From: Bacteroidota bacterium
GTDB lineage: Bacteria > Bacteroidota > Bacteroidia > Chitinophagales > LD1
DNA length: 5,559 bases
Direction: 5' to 3'
NCBI GenBank assembly: GCA_947457525.1
Contig: CANGXE010000124.1
Coordinates: 1 to 5,559 of the forward strand
Part shown: piece by piece, positions 1-5,559 of the stretch
Layout of the letters: each line of letters begins with the position of its first letter
How positions within the stretch are numbered: position 1 is the stretch's first letter
Made by a program: the position numbers and the translations under genes
Notes under the pieces: generated by a model
Database searches by the model: none
The model's input: the letters and a program-made list of their open reading frames with translations, nothing else
Told to the model about the DNA's origin: nothing

Positions 1-522
1 ATGTATCAAAACGACAAGATGCTCGCCTACACGCGCGAGAACTTGGCAAGAATGAACCGCGTGCTGACAACCATAAACCTCGATTCTAAACTATACAATG
101 CGGTGAGCGAACTCAAAGAAGAATGGCTTTGGGTGATTATCACAGAGCCATGGTGTGGCGATGCGGCACAGATTGTTCCTGCTTTGCATACCATCGCCTC
201 GGTGTCGGAGAAGATTACTTGTCGCTATGTGTTGCGCGACACGAACCAAGCGGTGATTAATGCTTACTTGACCAATGGCGGACAAGCCATTCCCAAATTG
301 GTTTGTTTTCGAAAAGCAGATATGACGGAGCTGGGCACTTGGGGGCCGCGCCCGGTTGCGGCACAAGCCTTGGTGGATGATTTTAAAGCTAACACTAATG
401 GCAGAACCTTTGGCGATTTTGTGCGCCAACTGCACGCTTGGTACGAAGAAAACAAATCAGCCGATGTGCAAGACGAACTGACGCTGCTCGTCAAAACTTG
501 GAAAGAAAATTCACTTAAATAA
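1..522 (+). CDS. Thioredoxin-fold protein, Thioredoxin_9-like, probably 5'-partial
   Basis: The visible 173 residues resemble the Thioredoxin_9 family, small cytoplasmic thioredoxin-fold proteins common in Bacteroidota and Bacillota with no firmly established substrate. The segment MLAYTRENLARMNR (residues 7-20) matches the helix that precedes the fold in this family. The active-site position reads EPWCGDA (residues 49-55), so only the first cysteine of the thioredoxin CXXC is present (Cys52) and Asp54-Ala55 follow. The cis-proline loop is seen as AIPKLV with Pro98. Losing the second cysteine is usual for the family, so a classical dithiol reductase role is unlikely. A monothiol redox or structural role is possible but unproven. 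There is no signal peptide or membrane segment. The frame is open to base 1, and family members usually carry some 20-30 more residues before the YT..N..RM helix, so the ATG at base 1 may be internal. The stop is TAA, 18 bases before gldC, which suggests cotranscription. Confidence 0.8.
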   Translation: MYQNDKMLAYTRENLARMNRVLTTINLDSKLYNAVSELKEEWLWVIITEPWCGDAAQIVPALHTIASVSEKITCRYVLRDTNQAVINAYLTNGGQAIPKLVCFRKADMTELGTWGPRPVAAQALVDDFKANTNGRTFGDFVRQLHAWYEENKSADVQDELTLLVKTWKENSLK

Positions 523-540
523 CCACCTACATAATAACGC

Positions 541-891
541 ATGAGTCAAGTAAAGAAAACATCAGACATCAGATTTAAAATTGGATTAGACGAGCGCAAC
601 GTGCCGCTCGATATCAAATGGCAAGCCAGCGACTCGAAAAATGATGAGTTGCGCGATTGCAAAAGCATCATGATTTCGATTTGGGATGCGGTGCAGAAAG
701 AAACGCTGCGCATCGACCTTTGGACCAACGAAATGACCACGGACGAAATGCACTCGCATTATTTTCAGTCTTTGTTGTCTATCACCGAGTCGTATGTGCG
801 CGCCACCGGCAACCCGATAGCGATGGAAGACATGAAAAAATTTGCCCAAGAATTGGCGAAGAAAACAGCCGATTGGGAAGATAGTAAATAG
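541..891 (+). CDS. gldC: Gliding motility-associated protein GldC
   Basis: This is a 116-residue protein with the full-length pattern of GldC, a small soluble protein found in Bacteroidota. Recognisable blocks are SDIRFKIGLDERNVPLDIKW (residues 8-27), IWD at 47-49 and LRIDLWTNEMTTDEM (56-70). A charged C-terminal helix is rich in Lys and Glu. No signal peptide, lipobox or membrane segment is seen, so it is probably cytoplasmic. In Flavobacterium johnsoniae gldC sits beside gldB and contributes to gliding in an accessory way; its biochemical activity is not known. Many non-gliding Bacteroidota also keep it, so its presence does not prove motility. Here no gldB is visible, and the gene follows a thioredoxin-like gene by 18 bases. 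ATG 541 is supported by the family alignment and by the short spacing. The stop is TAG. Confidence 0.9.
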   Translation: MSQVKKTSDIRFKIGLDERNVPLDIKWQASDSKNDELRDCKSIMISIWDAVQKETLRIDLWTNEMTTDEMHSHYFQSLLSITESYVRATGNPIAMEDMKKFAQELAKKTADWEDSK

Positions 892-912
892 ATGACCTCG
901 CTTGTATGTAAT

Positions 913-928
913 AAATCGGAGCCGATTT
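913..928. repeat. Perfect 16-base inverted repeat between gldC and coaE
   Basis: The sequence AAATCGGAGCCGATTT is a 7-base dyad around a 2-base centre (AG). It begins 21 bases after the gldC stop, and T-rich sequence (TTTTCGTTTCGATT, counting the last arm bases) follows on the plus strand. As RNA it could form a six-pair stem with a GAGC tetraloop, mostly A-U pairs at the base, which would make only a weak intrinsic terminator. As DNA it has the symmetry of an operator for a dimeric regulator. The symmetry is seen directly; the function is inferred and uncertain. Confidence 0.4.
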
Positions 929-971
929 TCGTTTCGATTACATGAAGCAGAAAAAATACGATAAATCAACC

Positions 972-1583
972 ATGCTAAAAGTCGGCATCACCGGAGGAAT
1001 TGGAAGCGGCAAAACAACTGTCTGCAAGTTGTTCGAAGCCTTGGGGGTGGCGGTGTATTATGCCGATGATCGTGCGAAGTTTTTGATGCAGCACGAGCAT
1101 TTTTTGATTGACCAACTCAAGCAAAACTTTGGCGAAGAAATCTATGACCACGGACAGTTGAATCGTGCCATGCTGGCGCAAAAAGTGTTTGGCAACAAAG
1201 AACAATTAGCGCTGCTCAATTCTTTGGTTCATCCTGTGGTATTTCGCGACACAGAGCGTTGGTATCAAGAACAATTGACTGCAAAGCCGCCTTATGTGCT
1301 CAAAGAAGCCGCCCTGCTGGTAGAAACCGGAGCGTATAAATTGCTTGACCAATTAATTGTGGTGAGCGCACCGTTGGACGTTCGCTTACAGCGCGTGGTC
1401 GCCAGAGATAAAGTAGCCGCTGCCGAAGTGACGCAGCGCATGAATAATCAATTGGCGGAAGAGGAAAAACTTAAACTCGCGGACTTTGTCATCGAGAACA
1501 ACAGCGACCTCGAAGCTTTAAAAATACAAGTAGAAAAAATACATCAAGCATTAATCGAACAAGCAAAACGCAAACATGAGTAA
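972..1583 (+). CDS. coaE: Dephospho-CoA kinase
   Basis: CoaE phosphorylates the 3'-hydroxyl of the ribose in dephospho-CoA using ATP, the last step of coenzyme A synthesis, in the cytoplasm. From ATG 972 the protein has 203 residues, the usual family length. The P-loop GGIGSGKT is at residues 8-15. The substrate-binding YADD motif follows (30-33), corresponding to the family's DAD motif. Then come LVHPVV (85-90), KEAALLVETG in the CoA domain (111-120), the lid-region arginine in VARD (143-146) and ADFVIENN near the end (170-177). An in-frame ATG at 942 would add ten residues (MKQKKYDKST). I prefer 972 because family members normally begin a few residues before the first beta strand (MLKVGITGG), and because A-rich sequence precedes it. 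The last 8 bases overlap the purK start, implying coupled translation. Confidence 0.95.
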   Translation: MLKVGITGGIGSGKTTVCKLFEALGVAVYYADDRAKFLMQHEHFLIDQLKQNFGEEIYDHGQLNRAMLAQKVFGNKEQLALLNSLVHPVVFRDTERWYQEQLTAKPPYVLKEAALLVETGAYKLLDQLIVVSAPLDVRLQRVVARDKVAAAEVTQRMNNQLAEEEKLKLADFVIENNSDLEALKIQVEKIHQALIEQAKRKHE

Positions 1584-2706
1584 ACAGTTACGCATCGGTA
1601 TTTTGGGTGGAGGCCAGCTCGGCAGAATGTTGTTGCAAGTAGCAGCTAACTATCCGGTTCACACCAACGTTTTAGAGCAAGGCGCAGATGCTCCGGCAGC
1701 CAAGTTGTGCCACTCGTTTACCGATGGCGACATCCGCGACTTCGACACGGTTTATGCCTTCGGCAAAACGGTTGACGTGTTGACCATCGAAATCGAAAAC
1801 GTGAACCTCGAAGCCTTGTTTAAACTCGAAGAAGAAGGCTTGACGATTTACCCTCGCCCACATGCCTTAAAGATTATCAAAGATAAAGGCTTGCAAAAAC
1901 AATTTTACTACGACCATCACATCCCTACATCCAATTTTTATTTATTAAACACAAAAGCAGAACTTGAGGCGAAAGCAGATTTTCTTCCGGCTGCGCTGAA
2001 ATTGCGCGAAGGCGGCTATGATGGCAAAGGTGTGGAGTTGATGCGCAGCACGGCTGACTTCGTTCGGGCTTTTGACGAGCCGACTGTGTTGGAAAAAATG
2101 GTAGACATCGACAAAGAGATTGCCGTGATGGCCGCTAAGAATGCAGCCGGTGAGTTGGCGGTTTATCCTCCGGTAGAGATGGTGTTTGACCCGCGCTACA
2201 ACTTAGTAGATTTCCTTTTGGCTCCGGCCGCATTAACCGAAGCACAAACCAAAGCGGCACAAGCCTTAGCCTTGAAAGTGGTGGAGGCGTTAGACAGTCC
2301 GGGTATTTTTGCCGTAGAAATGTTTCTTGACAAAAGCGGAAACATACTGGTGAACGAAACTGCGCCACGCACCCACAACAGCGGTCATCAAAGCATTGAG
2401 GGTAATTATTCTTCGCAGTATGATATGCAGATGCGCGTGTTGCAAAATCTGCCTTTGGGCGACACCTCCAACGTACAACCCTCCTTGATGTTGAACCTCA
2501 TTGGCGAACCCGGCTTTTCGGGCGAAGCCGTTTATTCCGGTTTAGATTTAGCGGTGAAACTGCCCAAAGTGTATGTACATTTATACGGCAAAACGCACAC
2601 TAAACCCGGCCGTAAAATGGGCCATGTGACCATACTCGGTAACAACACCGAAGAGTTGATGCAAAAGGCAGCATTTGTCAAACAAGCCTTGAAAGTTATC
2701 GCATAA
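1576..2706 (+). CDS. purK: N5-carboxyaminoimidazole ribonucleotide synthase (PurK)
   Basis: PurK uses ATP and bicarbonate to convert aminoimidazole ribonucleotide to N5-CAIR in de novo purine synthesis. The 376-residue protein has the normal length and the three parts of an ATP-grasp enzyme. An N-terminal nucleotide-like fold carries GILGGGQLGRML (residues 8-19) and the IEIENV strand (71-76). The ATP-grasp core contains the glycine-rich loop REGGYDGKG (144-152), the adenine-hinge region VLEKMVDIDKEIAV (171-184), and the metal and substrate segment NETAPRTHNSGH (260-271), which includes the hallmark PRxHNSGH. The C-terminal subdomain has HLYGKTHTKPGRKMGHVT (335-352). No key residue is visibly missing. 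The start overlaps the end of coaE by 8 bases in another reading frame. purE, the next enzyme in the pathway, follows after 33 bases, which favours PurK over the related PurT or PurD. Confidence 0.97.
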   Translation: MSKQLRIGILGGGQLGRMLLQVAANYPVHTNVLEQGADAPAAKLCHSFTDGDIRDFDTVYAFGKTVDVLTIEIENVNLEALFKLEEEGLTIYPRPHALKIIKDKGLQKQFYYDHHIPTSNFYLLNTKAELEAKADFLPAALKLREGGYDGKGVELMRSTADFVRAFDEPTVLEKMVDIDKEIAVMAAKNAAGELAVYPPVEMVFDPRYNLVDFLLAPAALTEAQTKAAQALALKVVEALDSPGIFAVEMFLDKSGNILVNETAPRTHNSGHQSIEGNYSSQYDMQMRVLQNLPLGDTSNVQPSLMLNLIGEPGFSGEAVYSGLDLAVKLPKVYVHLYGKTHTKPGRKMGHVTILGNNTEELMQKAAFVKQALKVIA

Positions 2707-2718
2707 GCATTAGTTTTA
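2689..2718 (+). promoter_or_regulatory. Weak candidate Bacteroidota-type promoter before purE
   Basis: TTG at 2689-2691 and TAGTTTTA at 2711-2718 are separated by 19 bases. This approximates the Bacteroidota -33 TTG / -7 TAnnTTTG pattern, with one mismatch at the last G. It would start transcription about 15-20 bases before the purE ATG at 2740. The TTG lies inside the end of purK. Short, AT-rich motifs of this kind arise by chance, and purE may simply be transcribed through from purK. Confidence 0.2.
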
Positions 2719-2739
2719 CTTCCACAATAAACCAGCAAT

Positions 2740-3261
2740 ATGAGCCAAGCCAAAGTAGGAATTATCATGGGCAGCGAAAGCGATTTGAAAATCATGCAAG
2801 AAGCAGCCGATGTGTTGCGCGAGTTGAATATTCCTTTTGAATTGACTGTGGTGAGTGCGCACCGCACCCCACAGCGCATGATGGATTATGCGCAATCGGC
2901 TGTGAGTCGTGGCTTGCAAGTGATTATTGCAGGTGCAGGAGGAGCGGCACACTTGCCGGGCATGGTGGCGAGCGTGACTACCCTTCCGGTAATTGGTGTT
3001 CCGGTTAAATCATCCAACTCCATTGACGGATGGGATTCGGTGTTGTCTATTCTGCAAATGCCTTCAGGCGTACCTGTTGCCACAGTGGCGTTGAATGGGG
3101 CAAAAAATGCAGGCATTTTGGCGGCTCAAATTATTGGCGCTTCTGACAAAGCCGTAGGTGAGCGCATCGGTAAATTCAAGAAAGATTTACAAACTAAGGT
3201 AGAAACCAGCATCCGCGAATTGCGCATTGCCGGCTTTGAAAATTCATTCGACCAAGACTAG
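2740..3261 (+). CDS. purE: N5-carboxyaminoimidazole ribonucleotide mutase, class I PurE
   Basis: PurE moves the carboxyl group of N5-CAIR to C4, giving CAIR, directly after PurK in purine synthesis. The 173 residues match a single-domain class I enzyme, a family that normally forms an octamer in the cytoplasm. Motifs in order: the nucleotide-binding MGSESD (residues 10-15); SAHRTP (39-44) with His41 in the place of the catalytic histidine (His45 in E. coli PurE); the phosphate and substrate loop AGAGGAAHLPGM (64-75); SILQMPSGVPVATVAL (103-118); and AKNAGILAA (121-129). The tail of about 35 residues is charged and helical. A purK partner next door supports the mutase rather than the class II AIR carboxylase. 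ATG 2740 gives the expected start a few residues before the first strand. The TAG stop overlaps the convergent bshB1 stop by four bases. Confidence 0.97.
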   Translation: MSQAKVGIIMGSESDLKIMQEAADVLRELNIPFELTVVSAHRTPQRMMDYAQSAVSRGLQVIIAGAGGAAHLPGMVASVTTLPVIGVPVKSSNSIDGWDSVLSILQMPSGVPVATVALNGAKNAGILAAQIIGASDKAVGERIGKFKKDLQTKVETSIRELRIAGFENSFDQD

Positions 3262-3974
3262 AATAGTTTAGTCAAATCATAAATACCAATGTAGCGATTG
3301 GTTGTAAACGCTTCTGCATATTTTACTCCGGCCGGCACTCCAAAATGAATGGCACGTGCGCGCACAAATTCCATAAACTCGGGAGAGGAGATGAAGGTGT
3401 TTGGCTCATCAGAGTTTGGGTTGTGAAATTGTGTTTTGAACGCGCGAATAGCTTCTTCTTTTTTGGCGAAATAATCAGAAATATCTACGACAAAATCGGG
3501 CGTGATGTGTAAGGCTTGAATGTAGTGATAAACCGCTTTTGGGCGAAAGGCTGCCTGCGTATAGCCATTGAATGTAGTTTCGATTTTTGCCAATCCGGAA
3601 AGAAAAGCTGCGTCTTTGGTCAGCTGTGCCGAGCGACCATGGTCGGGGTGGCGGTCGTTGATGGCATTGGTTAACACCACATCAGGTTGATACTTGCGAA
3701 AAATTTTAATTAGTTCTAATTGGTGTGTTTGGTCGTTTTGAAAAAAGCCATCCGCAAAACCCAGATTTTCGCGCACATGAATGCCCAAAATTTTGGAGGA
3801 AGCTTCGACCTCTTGCAATCTCGTTACGGCATCACCTCTAGTGCCCAGTTCGCCACGCGTTAAATCCACAATACCCACTTTGTGCCCCATGGCTAAGTGT
3901 TTCATCAAAGTGCCGGAACAGCCTAACTCTACATCGTCAGGATGTACGCCTATGGCTAAAATATCGAGTTTCAT
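3258..3974 (-). CDS. bshB1: Bacillithiol biosynthesis deacetylase BshB1 (PIG-L/LmbE family)
   Basis: This is a 238-residue zinc-dependent deacetylase of the PIG-L/LmbE family. BshB1 removes the acetyl group from N-acetylglucosaminyl-malate, the second step towards bacillithiol, a low-molecular-weight thiol. The N-terminal motif GVHPDD (residues 9-14) supplies His11 and Asp14 as zinc ligands and Asp13 as the probable general base. RHPDHGR (108-114) supplies the third ligand, His112. This spacing closely matches the characterised Bacillus homologue. TRGELGTRG (39-47) and a C-terminal AEAF segment (220-223) are typical of the BshB1 subgroup, which favours it over generic LmbE proteins such as chitooligosaccharide or mycothiol-pathway deacetylases. 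bshA and bshC are not in the window. Its ATG overlaps the TGA of the upstream DUF1569 gene by four bases (ATGA), so translation is probably coupled. The TAG stop interlocks with the purE stop. Confidence 0.93.
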   Translation of the reverse strand: MKLDILAIGVHPDDVELGCSGTLMKHLAMGHKVGIVDLTRGELGTRGDAVTRLQEVEASSKILGIHVRENLGFADGFFQNDQTHQLELIKIFRKYQPDVVLTNAINDRHPDHGRSAQLTKDAAFLSGLAKIETTFNGYTQAAFRPKAVYHYIQALHITPDFVVDISDYFAKKEEAIRAFKTQFHNPNSDEPNTFISSPEFMEFVRARAIHFGVPAGVKYAEAFTTNRYIGIYDLTKLF

Positions 3975-4411
3975 ACGCCAAATTGTTTCAAGTGATGGTC
4001 GAGGTGTTTCACCAATAAATCATGCGCTTGTTGCTTGTTCAACTTACCAAACATCGGGTGCGGTTTTAGCTTCGATTCTTCACGCTCATTAAACACATCA
4101 ATCATTTTCTTTAAGAATTCAAACTCTGTGTAGAAATCGCGCAGAGGTGTTCCCTTTTTACGGCTGATCATTTCGGGTGCGGTAGGTGAGTTTTTGGGAA
4201 ACCACGGCAACCAATAAACAGCAATGGGAAATACTATTTTATTCGTGATGAAGTTGGAGCGGTCTTTACACTCTTTCATGCCCAACACAATCTTGAAAGC
4301 ATCATTCATGTGTGCCAACATTTCCGTCACGTTCATAGTGCCCCAAAGTGCTTTACTGTCGGGGGTCAATTTATTCATGCGCGCATCAAATGCGGAGTAG
4401 TCAATAGTCAT
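3971..4411 (-). CDS. DUF1569 family protein, DinB/YfiT-like fold predicted
   Basis: This 146-residue protein is recognisable as DUF1569 by LWGTMNVTEMLAHMNDAFK (residues 22-40) and the C-terminal PHPMFGKLN (117-125) plus HLDHHLKQFG (136-145). DUF1569 is related to the DinB/YfiT four-helix superfamily, whose enzymes bind a metal through three histidines. His34 and the pair His136 and His140 (HxxxH) sit where such a triad would be expected; His139 and His130 are alternatives. Residues 58-72 are hydrophobic and aromatic (around VYWLPWF), but no convincing membrane helix or signal peptide is present. No function is established for the family. It starts 12 bases after the dnaB stop and ends in an ATGA overlap with bshB1, so the three genes probably share a transcript. 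A link to bacillithiol chemistry is my inference. The family call rests on motif recognition. Confidence 0.82.
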   Translation of the reverse strand: MTIDYSAFDARMNKLTPDSKALWGTMNVTEMLAHMNDAFKIVLGMKECKDRSNFITNKIVFPIAVYWLPWFPKNSPTAPEMISRKKGTPLRDFYTEFEFLKKMIDVFNEREESKLKPHPMFGKLNKQQAHDLLVKHLDHHLKQFGV

Positions 4412-4423
4412 AGTTGCTCAAAA

Positions 4424-5559
4424 TTAGAATGGTGTCTCCTCATCATAGTCATCTTTCTTGTGACGTTTTTCGAAGGTATCACCTTCGTCATCATTGGCTT
4501 TAGATTGAAGTGTTTTAAACGTCAATGGTTTGTTTTTGCTTGGTCCGGCAAGTTGGTCATACGAATCGCTGGCGCCCATTTCATCAAAGTTTTCAAACTT
4601 AGCGAAGCGATTTATAAATCGAGTTTTTACAGTTGTCACAGGGCCGTTTCGGTGCTTGGCGATAATCACTTCTGCCACATCTTTGGTGGATTGACCTTCA
4701 TTGTCGGTTTCGATGCCGTAGTATTCACCACGATAAAGGAACATAACGATATCCGCATCTTGCTCAATCGCTCCCGACTCGCGTAAGTCCGAGAGAATTG
4801 GTCGCTTATCGCCCGTACGTGTCTCCACTGCACGAGACAACTGCGAAAGAGCAATCACCGGAATTTCTAACTCCTTCGCCAAGCCTTTCAACGAGCGCGA
4901 GATTTGACTGATTTCTTGCTCGCGGTTGCCGCCTCCTTTGCCTTCGTGGCTACCACTCATCAATTGTAGGTAGTCAATAACTACCATCTGAATATCGTAT
5001 TGTTGTTTTAACCTGCGGCACTTGCTGCGCAACTCAAACACATTGATGGCCGGAGTGTCGTCAATAAAAATTGGCGCACTCTTCAAGCTATCAATCTTAG
5101 AAGTCAAAATTTGGTATTCGTATTCCTCGAGCGTACCGCGTCTGATTTTGTTGGCGTCAATGTGTGTCTCCATCGAGATAAGACGCTGCACCAACTGTGC
5201 AGAGGACATCTCTAAGGAGAATAAAGCAATCGGTTTTTTGTGGTCCACCGCAGCGTTGCGCGCCAAAGCCAAAGTAAAAGCGGTTTTACCCATGGCCGGA
5301 CGAGCCGCCAAAATCACTAAATCCGATTTTTGCCAACCGCCTGTGGCTTTGTCTAGGTCAATAAACCCTGATGGCACACCGTTTAGGTTGTTTTCGCTGT
5401 TCTTCATCCGCACATCCAAGTCGGTCAATTCTTTCGAAATCAAGGACTGAATGTCTTCCGATTGGCGCTTCAAGTTGTTTTCAGCGATGCTGAACAGGTT
5501 TTTCTCCGCTTTGTCGAGTAGTTCCAACACATCTGTAGTGTCTTCATACGCCTCTTTTA
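4424..5559 (-). CDS. dnaB: Replicative DNA helicase DnaB, N-terminus beyond window
   Basis: DnaB is the hexameric ATP-driven helicase that unwinds DNA at the replication fork. About 377 residues are visible. The frame stays open through base 5559 (KEAYEDTTDVLELLDKAE at the edge), which matches the end of the N-terminal domain and the linker helix, so the gene is 5'-partial and lacks roughly 130-150 residues. Numbering from the GTG codon at 5530, the RecA-type motor contains Walker A AARPAMGKT (75-83), FSLEMS (104-109), Walker B VVIDYLQLM (183-191), the LSQLSRAVETR motif (228-238), DLRESGAIEQDADIV (248-262), and KHRNGPVTT (292-300) with the arginine-finger region. The acidic tail ends YDEETPF, as in other Bacteroidota DnaB proteins. 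No intein interrupts the Walker A site. The GTG at 5530 is internal, not the true start. It is the first visible gene of a minus-strand group continuing into DUF1569 and bshB1. Confidence 0.96.
   Translation of the reverse strand, partial: KEAYEDTTDVLELLDKAEKNLFSIAENNLKRQSEDIQSLISKELTDLDVRMKNSENNLNGVPSGFIDLDKATGGWQKSDLVILAARPAMGKTAFTLALARNAAVDHKKPIALFSLEMSSAQLVQRLISMETHIDANKIRRGTLEEYEYQILTSKIDSLKSAPIFIDDTPAINVFELRSKCRRLKQQYDIQMVVIDYLQLMSGSHEGKGGGNREQEISQISRSLKGLAKELEIPVIALSQLSRAVETRTGDKRPILSDLRESGAIEQDADIVMFLYRGEYYGIETDNEGQSTKDVAEVIIAKHRNGPVTTVKTRFINRFAKFENFDEMGASDSYDQLAGPSKNKPLTFKTLQSKANDDEGDTFEKRHKKDDYDEETPF
4471..4487. repeat. Inverted repeat able to form a hairpin near the 3' end of dnaB
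   Basis: CGAAGGT and ACCTTCG are perfect 7-base arms around a 3-base centre. In the dnaB message the stem would lie about 45-60 bases before the stop codon and is followed by AAAAA rather than a U-run, so it does not look like an intrinsic terminator for this strand. The bases encode the acidic, non-conserved C-terminal region (DEGDTFEKR), where codon constraint is weak. It might affect mRNA stability or passage into the downstream genes; chance is equally possible. Confidence 0.35.

Noticed and set aside
2503..2530. Nested GC-rich inverted repeat around CCCGGCTTTTCGGG in purK
   Set aside because: It is internal to a conserved coding region and is not placed at any gene boundary.
3256..3273. 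Bidirectional terminator between purE and bshB1
   Set aside because: The stem is short, A-U rich with a G-U pair, and no U-run follows on either strand, so I do not annotate it as a terminator.
3634..3645. 12-base palindrome CGACCATGGTCG inside bshB1
   Set aside because: It falls on the codons of the conserved zinc motif HPDHGR, so protein coding explains it.
4171..4240. Possible membrane helix in the DUF1569 protein (around residues 58-72)
   Set aside because: The stretch is short, broken by prolines and aromatic residues, and fits a buried segment of a soluble helical protein better.
4310..4786. A 158-codon plus-strand open frame across the dnaB-DUF1569 junction
   Set aside because: It lies antisense to two well-supported genes, its product resembles no family I know, and its hydrophobic composition is what antisense reading of these codons gives.
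5282..5305. Possible intein insertion at the DnaB Walker A site
   Set aside because: DnaB P-loops are a common intein site, but ARPAMGKT reads through without interruption.
5528..5530. GTG as the start codon of dnaB
   Set aside because: The frame continues upstream to the window edge with residues typical of DnaB (KEAYEDTTD), so the GTG is an internal valine codon.

Overview
The window looks like chromosomal DNA from a member of the Bacteroidota. The strongest evidence is a gldC homologue, a gene family essentially confined to that phylum. Consistent with this, the gene starts lack clear Shine-Dalgarno sequences and are instead preceded by A-rich or unremarkable stretches. By eye the base composition is moderate, with G+C somewhere in the 40s of percent. 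The genus cannot be told from the sequence alone. No mobile elements, CRISPR arrays, tRNAs or rRNAs were seen. The window is almost completely coding, and no gap exceeds about 80 bases.

Plus strand (1-3261): five genes run in one direction. First is a thioredoxin-fold protein of the Thioredoxin_9 type, probably cut at its 5' end by the window edge. It is followed by gldC (gliding-motility-associated protein), coaE (dephospho-CoA kinase), purK (N5-CAIR synthase) and purE (N5-CAIR mutase). coaE and purK overlap by 8 bases. purK and purE are 33 bases apart and encode consecutive steps of de novo purine synthesis. A perfect 16-base dyad lies in the gap between gldC and coaE. A weak Bacteroidota-type promoter candidate lies before purE.

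Minus strand (3258-5559): three tightly packed genes are transcribed towards the plus-strand genes. In transcription order they are dnaB (replicative helicase, N-terminus beyond the right edge), a DUF1569 protein of the DinB/YfiT-like type, and bshB1 (N-acetylglucosaminyl-malate deacetylase of bacillithiol synthesis). The gap from dnaB to DUF1569 is 12 bases. DUF1569 and bshB1 share a 4-base ATGA overlap. The two converging blocks meet at bases 3258-3261, where the two TAG stop codons interlock in one CTAG palindrome.

Most genes are housekeeping genes with intact motifs. The point most worth follow-up is the translational coupling of the uncharacterised DUF1569 protein to a bacillithiol biosynthesis enzyme. 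The DinB/YfiT superfamily includes bacillithiol- and mycothiol-dependent transferases, so this protein may be a thiol-cofactor-dependent enzyme. That is an inference and is not shown by the sequence.
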